This document shows positions 42,118 to 51,254 of a stretch of 64,000 bases of DNA, one piece after another. The DNA is taken from assembly GCF_000284295.1 (NCBI RefSeq), contig NC_017093.1, forward strand, positions 8,618,001 to 8,682,000. Reading direction: 5' to 3'. The position numbers were made by a program, and so were the translations under genes. The DNA is from Actinoplanes missouriensis 431. GTDB lineage: Bacteria; Actinomycetota; Actinomycetes; Mycobacteriales; Micromonosporaceae. Numbering within the stretch: position 1 is the stretch's first letter; each line of letters starts with the position of its first letter. Below the pieces are notes generated by a model. That model worked only from the letters and a program-made list of their open reading frames with translations, was not told where the DNA came from and made no database searches.

Positions 42118-42849
42118 ATGATCGGTTTGGTACTCGCCGCCGGCGCTGGGCGCAGGCTGCGCCCGTACACGGACACGCTGCCGAAGGCGCTGGTCCCGGT
42201 TGACGGGGAAACCACGATCATGGACATCTCGCTGCGCAACCTGGCGGCGGCGGGGCTGACCGATGTGACGATCGTGGTCGGCTACCGCGCCGAGGCGGTC
42301 GAGGCGCGTGTCGAGGGCTTCCAGCAGAAGTACGGCGTCAAGATCTCCCTGGTCCACAACGACAAGGCCGAGGAGTGGAACAACGCCTACTCCCTGTGGC
42401 TGGCCCGGGACCACTTCGCCCAGGGCGCGCTCATGGTGAACGGTGACACCGTCCACCCGGTGAGCGTGGAGCACACGCTGCTCGCGAACCGCGGCCCGAG
42501 CATCCTTCTCGCTGTTGACACGGTGAAGAAGCTGGCCGACGAGGAGATGAAGACCGTCTTCAATGAAGATGGACAGCTCACCAAGATTACGAAGCTGATG
42601 GAGCCGTCCGAGGCCTACGGCGAATACATCGGCGCCAACATCATCGAGGCGTCCGCGGCCGGCAAGCTGGCCGACGCGCTCAAGGCCACCTGGGAGGCCA
42701 ACCCCGACCAGTACTACGAGGACGGCTTCCAGGTCTACGCCGACCGTGGCGGCGAGGTCCGTGCCGCGTCGATCGGCGACCTGCCCTGGGTCGAGGTCGA
42801 CAACCACGACGACCTCGCGAAGGCGCGGGACATCGCATGCCGCTACTAG
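42118..42849 (+). CDS. LicC-like nucleotidyltransferase (phospho-alcohol cytidylyltransferase)
   Basis: 243 residues from ATG 42118, GGAAGGAA upstream. The N-terminus carries the nucleotidyltransferase signature LAAGAGRRLRPYTDTLPKAL, with a NNAYSLWLARDH segment and VNGDT metal-binding Asp like the phosphocholine cytidylyltransferase LicC. It would join CTP (or another NTP) to an alcohol phosphate, giving a CDP-alcohol. The next gene overlaps it by 13 bases and encodes a glycerol-1-phosphate dehydrogenase-like enzyme, so glycerol-1-phosphate or a related polyol phosphate is a good candidate substrate (inference). Confidence 0.88.
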   Translation: MIGLVLAAGAGRRLRPYTDTLPKALVPVDGETTIMDISLRNLAAAGLTDVTIVVGYRAEAVEARVEGFQQKYGVKISLVHNDKAEEWNNAYSLWLARDHFAQGALMVNGDTVHPVSVEHTLLANRGPSILLAVDTVKKLADEEMKTVFNEDGQLTKITKLMEPSEAYGEYIGANIIEASAAGKLADALKATWEANPDQYYEDGFQVYADRGGEVRAASIGDLPWVEVDNHDDLAKARDIACRY

Positions 42850-43898
42850 CCCGTAGCGTCCAGACCCCGCTGCACATCGAGGTGCGGCGGGGCGCGGTCG
42901 CGGACCTCGGCAAGATTCTTGCCGATGGCCGCATCTCCTCCGGCGGTGACGTCGCGGTGGTGGTCGGCCCGGGCATCGGCGAGCAGATCGTCGACCTGCT
43001 GCGCCCGTCGCTGGCCTCGGCCGGCATCTACGTGACGAGTGGCGGCACGCTCGACGCCGCGCTCGAGCTCGCCGACAAGCTGCGCTCCGGCAACTACGAC
43101 GCGGTCGTCGGCATCGGCGGCGGCAAGACCGTCGACACCGCGAAGTACGCGGCGAGCCGCTGGGGCCTGCCGATGGTGTCGGTGGCGACGAGTCTCGCCA
43201 ACGACGGCATCGCCTCGCCGGTCGCCAGCCTGGTCAACGACGGCATCAAGGGGTCGTACGGGGTGCACATCCCGTTCGGCGTGATCGTCGACCTGGACTT
43301 CGTGGAGAACGGGCCGGACCTGGTCAACCGGGCCGGCATCGGTGACGTGATCAGCAACATCAGCGCGCTCGCCGACTGGGAGCTGGGTCGCCAGGTCCGC
43401 GGCGAGCCGGTCGACGGCATCGCCGCCTCGCTCTCCCGGATGGGCGCCGAGGCGATCCTCAACATGCCCGGCGACATGGCTGACGACGCGTTCGTCACGG
43501 TGCTGGCCGAGGCGCTGATCTCCAGCGGTCTGGCGATGGCGGTCAGCGGCAGCAGCCGGCCGTGCAGCGGGGGCTGTCACGAGATCATCCACGCCACCGA
43601 CTCGCTCTTCCCGGACACCGCCTCGCACGGCGAGCTGGCCGGCTTGGGTGCGCTGTTCTGCACGTTCCTGCGCGGGGACGAGCGGCGGTTCGCCCAGATG
43701 GCCGACTGCCTGGAACGCCACCAGCTGCCGCGCACCCCGTCCGACGTCGGGCTGAACGCCGACCAATTCGTCAAGGTGATCGAGTTCGCGCCGCGAACCC
43801 GTCCGGACCGATACACGATCCTGGAGCACCTCGCGATGACTCCCGAGGAGATCCACCGGAAGCTGGCTGAATATGACGACGCCGTCGCGGCCCGCTGA
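42837..43898 (+). CDS. Glycerol-1-phosphate dehydrogenase-like enzyme (iron-type ADH superfamily)
   Basis: 353 residues from ATG 42837, overlapping the previous gene by 13 bases. It has the NAD-binding VGIGGGKTVDTAKYAA motif, the PMVSVATSLANDGIASPVAS loop characteristic of G1P dehydrogenases (EgsA/AraM type), and metal ligands in a pattern matching Asp (GIGDVISN), His (GCHEIIHATD) and His (TASHGELAG). Such enzymes reduce dihydroxyacetone phosphate to sn-glycerol-1-phosphate, the archaeal-type backbone; some bacteria have one. It overlaps the phosphotransferase gene by 26 bases. The precise substrate remains to be shown. Confidence 0.88.
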   Translation: MPLLARSVQTPLHIEVRRGAVADLGKILADGRISSGGDVAVVVGPGIGEQIVDLLRPSLASAGIYVTSGGTLDAALELADKLRSGNYDAVVGIGGGKTVDTAKYAASRWGLPMVSVATSLANDGIASPVASLVNDGIKGSYGVHIPFGVIVDLDFVENGPDLVNRAGIGDVISNISALADWELGRQVRGEPVDGIAASLSRMGAEAILNMPGDMADDAFVTVLAEALISSGLAMAVSGSSRPCSGGCHEIIHATDSLFPDTASHGELAGLGALFCTFLRGDERRFAQMADCLERHQLPRTPSDVGLNADQFVKVIEFAPRTRPDRYTILEHLAMTPEEIHRKLAEYDDAVAAR

Positions 43899-44595
43899 GG
43901 CCCCGCCGACCGCCGCCGACTACTACGCCGCGAACCGGGGCGGCGGCCTCTTCAGCGAGGCGGTCAGTCAGCGGATCGGCGCGCAGATCGCGGTGCGGGC
44001 GCACCGGCACCACCTGTCGCCGACCGTCCTGACCGTGTTCAACCTCGGCCTGGGCTGCCTCATCTCGTTCGCGGTGATCGTGGCGGCCGGGCCGGTGGCG
44101 GACGGCTTCCCGGCGGCGCCGGTCGGCCTGCTCGCGCTGATCGGCTGGCAGCTGGCGTACGCGTTCGACTGCTCCGACGGCCAGCTGGCCCGGGTGACCG
44201 GCCAGTCCAGCCCGGCCGGCGCCCGCCTCGACGTGCTCTGCGACGTCGCGGTGCAGTCGTCGCTCGTGGCGGCGCTGGCCGCGACGGCGAAGGCGCAGGA
44301 GCCGGAGACGCCGGCGTGGCTGCTCGCCGCGTTCGCCGCCACCTGGATGGTCAACCTGGTCACCTCGGTGATGCAGACCAGCGACAAGGCGACGAGCATG
44401 GTGACCAGCCAGTCGCTGCCGGTCCGGGCGGTCAAGCTGATCCGCGACTACGGCGCGGTGGTGACGCTGGCCGGCGTCGTGCTGACCGTGGCGCCACAGT
44501 GGACCGTGTGGTTCGTGGCGCTGTTCACCCTGATCAACGGCGGGTTCCTGGCCGCGAGCATCGCGTTCACCGGCCGGGCGGCGCTGCGCGGCTGA
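43873..44595 (+). CDS. CDP-alcohol phosphotransferase
   Basis: 240 residues from ATG 43873, overlapping the dehydrogenase. The complete catalytic motif D-x2-D-G-x2-A-R-x8-G-x3-D-x3-D is at residues 99-124 (Asp99, Asp102, Gly103, Ala106, Arg107, Gly116, Asp120, Asp124). Five or six hydrophobic helices place it in the membrane. Family enzymes transfer a phospho-alcohol from a CDP-linked donor to an acceptor. Given the cytidylyltransferase two genes upstream, the donor is probably a soluble CDP-polyol and the acceptor a lipid or sugar, the opposite arrangement from phosphatidylglycerophosphate synthase (inference). Confidence 0.9.
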   Translation: MTTPSRPAEAPPTAADYYAANRGGGLFSEAVSQRIGAQIAVRAHRHHLSPTVLTVFNLGLGCLISFAVIVAAGPVADGFPAAPVGLLALIGWQLAYAFDCSDGQLARVTGQSSPAGARLDVLCDVAVQSSLVAALAATAKAQEPETPAWLLAAFAATWMVNLVTSVMQTSDKATSMVTSQSLPVRAVKLIRDYGAVVTLAGVVLTVAPQWTVWFVALFTLINGGFLAASIAFTGRAALRG

Positions 44596-44601
44596 GACTG
44601 C

Positions 44602-46116
44602 TCAGACCCGTACCGGAATAGCGCTGGACGAGCCGAGCACCTGACCGGTCTCGTCCAGCGCCTCCGCCACCACGTACTCCGGAATCCCGGCCACCGGGAA
44701 CGACGTCTCGAAACCGGCCCGATCCGCCTCCGCCGACGCGGCCAGCCTCCCCGGCTGCCCGCCGGCCCGCGCCCGCCACCGCCGTACCCCGGTGTGCCCG
44801 TTCCAGCTCGCGCTGACGATCGTGTTGCCACCCTCGACCCGCAGACCCAGCGCCGGCTGATCCTGCGCGGCCGCGGCCCACCGTGCCTTGTACGCCCGAT
44901 ACGACTGGTTGTCGCCCGGAAGGTGCCCGGCCAGCCGCACCCGGCCGTCCGCGTCGTGCTCGGTGAAGTGCGGCTGCTGCCCCCACCCCACGAACGACCC
45001 GCCGTCGGCGAGTTCCCGGAAGTTGCCCTGCGTCGGTGCGGAGATCCGGTCCGGGTGCACGTACTCAGCCACGAACGTGACGGCTTCGGCCTTCTCGTCG
45101 ACCCGGAACACCAGGCCGCGCGAGTACTCCTTCTCGACGGTGATCCCGGCGCCGTTGTCGAAGACGCTGTAGCTGCCGTCCCGCCGCCGCTGGAAGTCGT
45201 GCTGCCAGGAGAACGCCGACCTCTCGTCGACCTGGAAGCCGGACTTCTTGCCGCCGATCCGCCAGAGCACCTCGCCGGTGCGCCGGTGCACCTTGTAGAC
45301 CGCCCAGGTGTGCCGCGCGGAGAGGAGCAGGTGCCCGTCGGCGTCCAGGCTGACCGAGTTCGGATGCAGGTAGTCGTAGGGGAGGTGGGACGAGTCGCCC
45401 TGGGGCAGCGGGGCATACGACTCGGCGACGCCGATGTGATCCCTGGCACGCCACTCGAAGACCTTCCGGCCGGTCGCCACGTCGACCTCCTGGAGCACGC
45501 CGTCGTGCAGCACCCCGTCGGCCGGTCCGCCGAGCGCCGTCAGGTCGTACGCCACCGGGTCGTACACCCAGAACAGCGCCGTCCCGCGGTCGGTGAGCAC
45601 CAGATCGTGCTGGTCGGCCTGCTCGGTGCCGGTCGCCCTGATCCGGGTGATCTCCCGGTACGCCTGATCGGCGACGACGAACTCGCCCTGGCCGACGCCC
45701 TGCCCGCCGGTGCCGCCGATCGTCCCCTCCCACCAGGTCAGCACGGGCTTGCCCCGGTAGGTCTGCGGCTTGAAGTCGATCGCCACGGTCGCCGGGTCGG
45801 GCACCTTCCGGAACCAGACCGGCGAGCCCTGCTCGTCGACGATCAGCGGCCCGCGCAGCGCGGACCCGGCGAACGGGGTCAGGAAGACGAACTCACCGGA
45901 CGGCTTCGACGCCGGCGTGGTGATCGTGACGTCGGGGAGGGCGTCGAGGTCGGGGCGGGAGCGATACTGGGCCGCCGGCGCCGCGGGCGCCGGCGATGTG
46001 CCCGGCTGCGCCGTCGTGGCGGGCGCGGACGACCGGCCGGCGAGGTAGCCACCTCCACCGGCCGCCACCGCTGCAGCCGCCGAGCCCAGGATCAGAGTGC
46101 GCCGAGAAATGGTCAC
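44602..46116 (-). CDS. Arylsulfotransferase (ASST) family protein, twin-arginine signal
   Basis: 504 residues. The N-terminus SRRTLILGSAAAAVAAGGGG has a twin-arginine pattern and hydrophobic core, suggesting export in folded form by Tat. The rest is a beta-propeller typical of ASST-family proteins: FLTPFAGS, LDALPDVTITTP, DQHDLVLTDRG, LHPNSVSLDADGHLLLSARHT, WQHDFQRRRDGSYSVFDNG. True ASSTs move sulfate between phenols through a catalytic His; the HD motifs here fit but the activity is not certain. The gene converges with the CDP-alcohol transferase gene, 6 bases from its end. Confidence 0.85.
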   Translation of the reverse strand: MTISRRTLILGSAAAAVAAGGGGYLAGRSSAPATTAQPGTSPAPAAPAAQYRSRPDLDALPDVTITTPASKPSGEFVFLTPFAGSALRGPLIVDEQGSPVWFRKVPDPATVAIDFKPQTYRGKPVLTWWEGTIGGTGGQGVGQGEFVVADQAYREITRIRATGTEQADQHDLVLTDRGTALFWVYDPVAYDLTALGGPADGVLHDGVLQEVDVATGRKVFEWRARDHIGVAESYAPLPQGDSSHLPYDYLHPNSVSLDADGHLLLSARHTWAVYKVHRRTGEVLWRIGGKKSGFQVDERSAFSWQHDFQRRRDGSYSVFDNGAGITVEKEYSRGLVFRVDEKAEAVTFVAEYVHPDRISAPTQGNFRELADGGSFVGWGQQPHFTEHDADGRVRLAGHLPGDNQSYRAYKARWAAAAQDQPALGLRVEGGNTIVSASWNGHTGVRRWRARAGGQPGRLAASAEADRAGFETSFPVAGIPEYVVAEALDETGQVLGSSSAIPVRV

Positions 46117-46147
46117 GCCGGAGGCGGTTCCCGGCCGGACCGAAGAT

Positions 46148-47326
46148 CTACCTCAATGAACCCTGTGAATTCATGTCCGCGTAGATCTCGATGAGCCGCT
46201 TGGTGAGCACGTCGGGGTGGAAGTGCCGCAGGTACCGCTCGCGAGCGGCGACGGCAGCCGCCGGTGCCCCGGCCCGGGCCGCCGGGAGCACGGCGGCCAG
46301 CGCGGCCGGGTCCGGCTCGGCGAGCCAACCGGCGGATCCGGCGCCCTCACCCACCATGTACGGGATGCCGCCGACCGCGGTCCCGAGCACCGCCCGGCCC
46401 GACGACATCGCCTCCAGGATCACCGTCGGCAGCACGTCCTCCCAGGTGGGCGCCGCGATCACCACGGCCGAGACGGTGCGGGCCGCGATCATCCCGGCCC
46501 GGTCGAGCGGTCCCAGGTAGAGCACGTCCGACCGCTCGGCGGCAGCCTGCTCGGCGAGCGGCCGCAACTCGCCGTCCCCGGCGATCCGCAGCACCCCGAG
46601 GGACCCGTCCGGGTGCCGTCGCCAGGCGTCCAGCAGCAGCCCGAGGCCCTTCTCGGGGGAGAGCCGGGCGCCGTAGAGGAATCCGTCACCGAGCGGCGCG
46701 GGCGTACCCGGGTCCGGCAGCCCGTTCGGCTTGATCACGATGCGCTCGGGCGCCACCCCGTAGTCGACCAGGTGCGCGGCGATCTTGTCGGTGAGCGCGA
46801 TGTACCGGTCCACCGAGTGCCACGTCGGCCGATGCACCGCCAGGGTGGTCGCCATGATCGCGCTCTGCGCGGCGGATCCGCGGTAGCAGCGGTGCTTGAT
46901 CGCCGGCCAGCCGAGCAGCTTGCCCCGGCAGTCCTGGCAGTTGTGGCCGTCCCGGAAGTAGAGGCCGGAGGAGCAGACCTGCCGATAGTTGTGCACGGTC
47001 TGTACGACCGGCACGTTGTGGGCGTGCGCCGTCCGGATCACCCAGGGCGAGAGCAGCGGGTAGGGGTTGTGCAGGTGCAGCACATCCGGTTTTTCGGATT
47101 TCAGTAAAGATGCGAGATCTTTCTGCGCGGAAACCCCATATATTGGATAAATCGGTAGTAGCGCCTTCTGAGCGCCCGGCATCTTCCCGATCGAGTCCGA
47201 ACTCCGCTGAAACGGCACCACGTCAATGCCGGCCTCCCGCAGCTGGCCGATCTCCGTGTCCACGATGACGTTCTCACCGGACGGGATCGCCTCGCGGTAC
47301 CGGTTGTGCGCTACCACCACCTTCAT
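46148..47326 (-). CDS. GT4-family glycosyltransferase
   Basis: 392 residues from ATG 47326. Two Rossmann domains: N-terminal part begins MKVVVAHNRYREAIPSGE, with HLHNPYPLLSPWV and a Cys-rich insert (CSSGLYFRDGHNCQDC, then HRCYRGS) that may bind a metal. The C-terminal nucleotide-sugar domain has FLYGARLSPEKGLGLLLDAW and EAMSSGRAVLGTAVGG (GT4 retaining EX7E region). It transfers a sugar to a lipid or sugar acceptor, likely in polysaccharide synthesis. An A+T-rich stretch (about 47080-47160) lies in the 5' part. The Fpg-type gene is divergent, with 24 bases between starts. Confidence 0.92.
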   Translation of the reverse strand: MKVVVAHNRYREAIPSGENVIVDTEIGQLREAGIDVVPFQRSSDSIGKMPGAQKALLPIYPIYGVSAQKDLASLLKSEKPDVLHLHNPYPLLSPWVIRTAHAHNVPVVQTVHNYRQVCSSGLYFRDGHNCQDCRGKLLGWPAIKHRCYRGSAAQSAIMATTLAVHRPTWHSVDRYIALTDKIAAHLVDYGVAPERIVIKPNGLPDPGTPAPLGDGFLYGARLSPEKGLGLLLDAWRRHPDGSLGVLRIAGDGELRPLAEQAAAERSDVLYLGPLDRAGMIAARTVSAVVIAAPTWEDVLPTVILEAMSSGRAVLGTAVGGIPYMVGEGAGSAGWLAEPDPAALAAVLPAARAGAPAAAVAARERYLRHFHPDVLTKRLIEIYADMNSQGSLR

Positions 47327-47350
47327 GGCGCGAAACGCTACCGTGAGACT

Positions 47351-48211
47351 GTGCCCGAACTCCCCGAGGTCGAGGCGCTCGCGGCATACCTGCGTGAGCG
47401 CGCCGTCGGCCACACCGTGGACCGTTTCGAAGTCGCCTCGTTCAGCGCGCTGAAGACGTACGATCCAGCGCCCTCCGCCGTGAAAGACCTGCCGATCACG
47501 AGCGCCGGCCGGCACGGCAAGTTCCTCGACGTCGGCATCGGTCCGGAGATCCATCTCGTCGTGCACCTGGCCCGCGCCGGCTGGCTGCACTACCGGGACT
47601 CCTTCAAGTCCCCGGCCCCGCTGAAACCGGGCAGCGGCCCGATCGCGATCCGGGTCCGGCTGGACGACGGCTCGGGGTTCGACCTGACCGAGGCCGGCAC
47701 CCAGAAATCACTCGCGGCATATCTGGTCCGCGACCCGTCCGAGGTCCCCGGCGTGGCGAGGCTGGGCCCGGACGCGCTGGCTGTCTCGCGCGACGAGTTC
47801 GCCGACCGGCTCCGCGCTCAGAACGGCCAGATCAAAGGCGTGCTGACCAGCCAGGAGGTGCTGGCCGGAATCGGCAACGCCTACTCGGACGAGATCCTGC
47901 ACGCGGCTAAAATGTCACCTTTTGCCCTCACCGGGAAGCTCACCGACGACCAGATCACCTCGTTGTACGAAGCGATGCGTGAGGTGGAGACCGACGCGGT
48001 CGAGCGCTCGGTCGGGCAGAAAGCGGCCGAGCTCAAGGGGGAGAAACGCGCCGGGATGCGGGTGCACGCCCGTACCGGCCTGCCCTGCCCGGCCTGCGGC
48101 GACACGGTGCGTGAGGTGTCGTTCGCGGACAAGAGCCTGCAGTACTGCCCGACGTGCCAGACCGGCGGCAAACCTCTCGCGGATCGCCGCATGTCCAAGC
48201 TGATGCGGTGA
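47351..48211 (+). CDS. Fpg/Nei-family DNA glycosylase
   Basis: 286 residues from GTG 47351; the Pro2-Glu3 start VPELPEVEAL is diagnostic, with Pro2 as the catalytic nucleophile after Met removal. A conserved Lys (GRHGKFLDV) and the helix-two-turn-helix (GVLTSQEVLAGIGNAYSDEIL) are present, and a C-terminal zinc finger CPAC...CPTC binds DNA. It excises oxidised bases and cuts the strand in base excision repair. It may be leaderless or have a very short leader. Confidence 0.95.
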   Translation: MPELPEVEALAAYLRERAVGHTVDRFEVASFSALKTYDPAPSAVKDLPITSAGRHGKFLDVGIGPEIHLVVHLARAGWLHYRDSFKSPAPLKPGSGPIAIRVRLDDGSGFDLTEAGTQKSLAAYLVRDPSEVPGVARLGPDALAVSRDEFADRLRAQNGQIKGVLTSQEVLAGIGNAYSDEILHAAKMSPFALTGKLTDDQITSLYEAMREVETDAVERSVGQKAAELKGEKRAGMRVHARTGLPCPACGDTVREVSFADKSLQYCPTCQTGGKPLADRRMSKLMR

Positions 48212-48409
48212 AACTGCCACCACTTGGTCACGGAGGGTGCATACCGCGATTGCTGCCACAACGTCACCTTCTCTCCGGCCGATCCATCGGTATAGTGGCC
48301 CGGTCCCTGGCAACCGTTATGACGCGAACGGGTATCGGCGGACCCGCCGACGATCCAAAGGTCGTGGCGGTGCGTAATCTTTTTCCGGATGCGGGAGGAC
48401 GTAGGCGAA

Positions 48410-49978
48410 GTGACGACTAGCCTGCATCGCCCAACAACCGACAGCAGCCGGAGCCAGCCCGTGGGGTACGACAGCTTCGAGTGGCAGCAACAGCCGCCGC
48501 CGAGCAACGGCGTACCCCGATCCGCGTGGACCCGGCAGAAACGCCGCCTGTCCCGCTGGCACCGGCCCTACACCGCCGCCCTGATCCTCCTCGACCTGAT
48601 CTCCACGCTGGTGGCGAGCTACATCGCCGACGCGTTCCTGGAGAAGTCGAAGAGCGGTTTCATCAACCGCTCCTGGGGACTCTTCGACGGCATCGAGCTG
48701 TTCAACTTCTTCGCGTACGTGGTGCTGCCCCTCGGCTGGCTCCTCCTGCTCTGGATCAACGGCACCTACGACCGGCGCTACCTCGGTCTGGGCAGTGAAG
48801 AGTTCAAGCGGGTCGTCCGCACCTCGGTCACGGTCGTGGCCAGCGTGTCCCTGCTCGCGTTCGCCACCAAGACCGACCTGTCGCGTGGCACGGTCGCCAC
48901 GGTGTCGCTGAGCGCGCTCGTCTTCATCCTGCTGTCCCGCGTCGGCGCCCGGCAGTTCCTGCACTTCGCCCGCCGCAGCACCGGCCACGGCGCGCATCGG
49001 ATGATCCTGGTCGGCACGCTGCCGGAGGCGCTCGAGGTCTACACGGCCGTCACGCGCAGCCCGGCCGCCGGCCTGATCCCGGTCGCCATCCACCTGACCG
49101 ATGGGTACGCGGCGGCCCGCGGCATCGAGACCCCCGTCCCGGTCTACGCCGGTCGTGACGTGCTGTCGCTGGTCCGCGAGGTCGGCGCCGACACGATCGC
49201 GGTCTGCGGCTCGGCCAGCGCCGAGCCCGGCGAGCTGCGCCGTCTGGCCTGGCAGCTGGAGGGCACCGGCGTCGACCTGGTGGTCGCCCCGCAGCTCACC
49301 GACATCGCCGGCCCCCGCGTGCACATCCGCCCGATCGAGGGCCTGCCGCTGCTGCACGTCGAGGAGCCGACCCTCTCCGGCCCCGGCTGGCTGATCAAGA
49401 ACCTGATGGACAGGTCCGCCGCCGCCCTCGGCCTGCTGCTGATCAGCCCGATCCTGGCGATCATCGCGATCGGCATCCGCCTCTCCGACCCCGGCCCGGT
49501 CTTCTTCCGGCAGACCCGGGTCGGCCACGACGGCCGTACCTTCCGGGTCTGGAAGTTCCGGACGATGTATGTCGACGCCGAGGAGCGCAAGGCCACCCTC
49601 GAAGAGCTCAACGAGTCCGACGGCATGCTCTTCAAGATGAAGCACGACCCTCGCATCTTCGCGTTCGGTCAGAAACTGCGCGCCACCTCACTCGACGAGC
49701 TCCCTCAGCTGATCAACGTCCTGAAGGGCGAGATGTCCCTGGTCGGCCCCCGCCCGCTCCCCGCGGACGACGGCGACTACCTGGGCGACGTCCGCCGCCG
49801 CCTCCTGGTCCGCCCCGGCATCACCGGCCTCTGGCAGGTCTCCGGCCGCTCCGACCTGAGCTGGGACGAGGCGGTTCGGCTGGACCTGTACTACGTGGAC
49901 AACTGGTCCCTGACCTACGACCTGAGCATCCTCTGGCGCACCATCTTCGTGGTCCTGAAGCGCAAGGGCGCCTACTGA
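48410..49978 (+). CDS. Polyprenyl-phosphate sugar transferase (exopolysaccharide/wall polymer initiation)
   Basis: 522 residues from GTG 48410, with GGGAGGAC upstream; an ATG at 48389 lacks a site. Four or five N-terminal helices (residues about 55-175), then a Rossmann-like CoA-binding domain, then the conserved bacterial sugar transferase domain: KNLMDRSAAALGLLLISPI, GPVFFRQTRVGHDGRTFRVW, KFRTM, TSLDELPQLINVLKGEMSLVGPRP and RPGITGLWQVSGRS. This enzyme type puts a sugar-1-phosphate on undecaprenyl or decaprenyl phosphate as the first step of a polymer. A hairpin with stem CCCCACC/GGTGGGG follows at 49980-50010. Confidence 0.94.
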   Translation: MTTSLHRPTTDSSRSQPVGYDSFEWQQQPPPSNGVPRSAWTRQKRRLSRWHRPYTAALILLDLISTLVASYIADAFLEKSKSGFINRSWGLFDGIELFNFFAYVVLPLGWLLLLWINGTYDRRYLGLGSEEFKRVVRTSVTVVASVSLLAFATKTDLSRGTVATVSLSALVFILLSRVGARQFLHFARRSTGHGAHRMILVGTLPEALEVYTAVTRSPAAGLIPVAIHLTDGYAAARGIETPVPVYAGRDVLSLVREVGADTIAVCGSASAEPGELRRLAWQLEGTGVDLVVAPQLTDIAGPRVHIRPIEGLPLLHVEEPTLSGPGWLIKNLMDRSAAALGLLLISPILAIIAIGIRLSDPGPVFFRQTRVGHDGRTFRVWKFRTMYVDAEERKATLEELNESDGMLFKMKHDPRIFAFGQKLRATSLDELPQLINVLKGEMSLVGPRPLPADDGDYLGDVRRRLLVRPGITGLWQVSGRSDLSWDEAVRLDLYYVDNWSLTYDLSILWRTIFVVLKRKGAY

Positions 49979-50048
49979 CCCCCACCAAAGCCGCAGCGGC
50001 GCGGGTGGGGCATGGTGTTTGAGCGCTGGACGCGCCAGTATCTGACCC

Positions 50049-51254
50049 GTGGCGGGACAGGTCGGAAGTGTGGTCTCGGTCCTTGCCGTGCTCATCGCGC
50101 TTGCTGCCGCCGTCGCCGGCGCCCTGCGGCTGCGTGCCCGGCGGAGTATCGCCACCGCCATGCAGCGCGCCACCTACGACGTCCTGCACACCGCTGCCCT
50201 CGCCGCCGAGCCGCTGCGGGCCGGGCTCACCCCCGCGAGTGCCGGGAAGGCGGTCCGCCACCTGCGCACGCTCGTCGGCGCGGTGGGGATGGCGATCACT
50301 GACGGACAACAATGCCTGGGCTACGACGGCCGGGGATCGCACCACGAGGAACAGCTGACGGCCGCCGCCCGCCGAGCCACCGGGACGCAGCGATCCGTCG
50401 TACTCAATGGGTCTGATCTGCCGTGTGATCGGGTGGACTGTGTGGTGCGCGGGGCGGTGATCGCGCCGCTGGCCGGGCCCGACGGGACCGCGGAGGCCGC
50501 GCTGGTGGCGGTGGCCGACGATCAGCCGGCGCCGGGGCTGGTGCAGGCGACGCTGGAGGCCGCGCGGTGGGCCGGTTCACAGCTGGCGCTCGCGGAGCTG
50601 GAGTCGTCGCGGGAGCGGCTGGCGCGGGCCGAGGTCCGGGCCCTGCGCGCGCAGATCAGCCCGCATTTCATCTACAACGCGCTGACCGCGATCGCCTCGT
50701 TCGTGCGCACCGACCCGGAGCGGGCGCGCGAGCTGATCCTGGAGTTCGCCGAGTTCACCAGGTACTCGTTCCGCGCGCACGGCGAGTTCACGACGCTGGC
50801 CGAGGAGCTGCGGTCGATCGACAGGTACCTGACGATCGAGCGGGCCCGGTTCGGTGACCGGCTGCAGGTGCGGCTGCAGATCGCGCCGGAGGTGTTGCCG
50901 GTCGGCCTGCCGTTCCTCTGCCTGCAGCCGCTGGTGGAGAACGCTGTACGGCACGGACTGTCCCGCAAGCCGGGCGTCGGTATGGTGAGCATCGAAGCTC
51001 GTGACGCCGGCGCGGAGTGCCACATCACGGTGGAGGACGACGGCGTCGGCATGGACCCGGCGGTTTTCACGGAGCGGCACTTCCCCCACAGAAACGAGGA
51101 AGAGGACGGCCAGCACGTCGGTCTGGTGAATGTGGACGAGCGGCTGCGATCGGTGTTCGGCGACCACAACGGCCTGGTGGTGGAGACCGCTCCGGGCGCG
51201 GGTACGAGAGTGAGCATGCGGGTGCCGAAGTTCCATCCCGAGGTCAGGGCATGA
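50049..51254 (+). CDS. LytS-type sensor histidine kinase
   Basis: 401 residues from GTG 50049. One or two N-terminal hydrophobic helices are followed by a GAF-like region (residues about 40-190). The His_kinase domain of the LytS family has the phospho-acceptor His in ISPHFIYNALTAI, and the ATPase N-box LVENAVRHGL and G-box VEDDGVGMD are intact. It phosphorylates the LytTR response regulator encoded by the overlapping next gene. Typical targets of such systems are cell-wall hydrolases or transporters; the targets here are unknown. Confidence 0.93.
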   Translation: MAGQVGSVVSVLAVLIALAAAVAGALRLRARRSIATAMQRATYDVLHTAALAAEPLRAGLTPASAGKAVRHLRTLVGAVGMAITDGQQCLGYDGRGSHHEEQLTAAARRATGTQRSVVLNGSDLPCDRVDCVVRGAVIAPLAGPDGTAEAALVAVADDQPAPGLVQATLEAARWAGSQLALAELESSRERLARAEVRALRAQISPHFIYNALTAIASFVRTDPERARELILEFAEFTRYSFRAHGEFTTLAEELRSIDRYLTIERARFGDRLQVRLQIAPEVLPVGLPFLCLQPLVENAVRHGLSRKPGVGMVSIEARDAGAECHITVEDDGVGMDPAVFTERHFPHRNEEEDGQHVGLVNVDERLRSVFGDHNGLVVETAPGAGTRVSMRVPKFHPEVRA

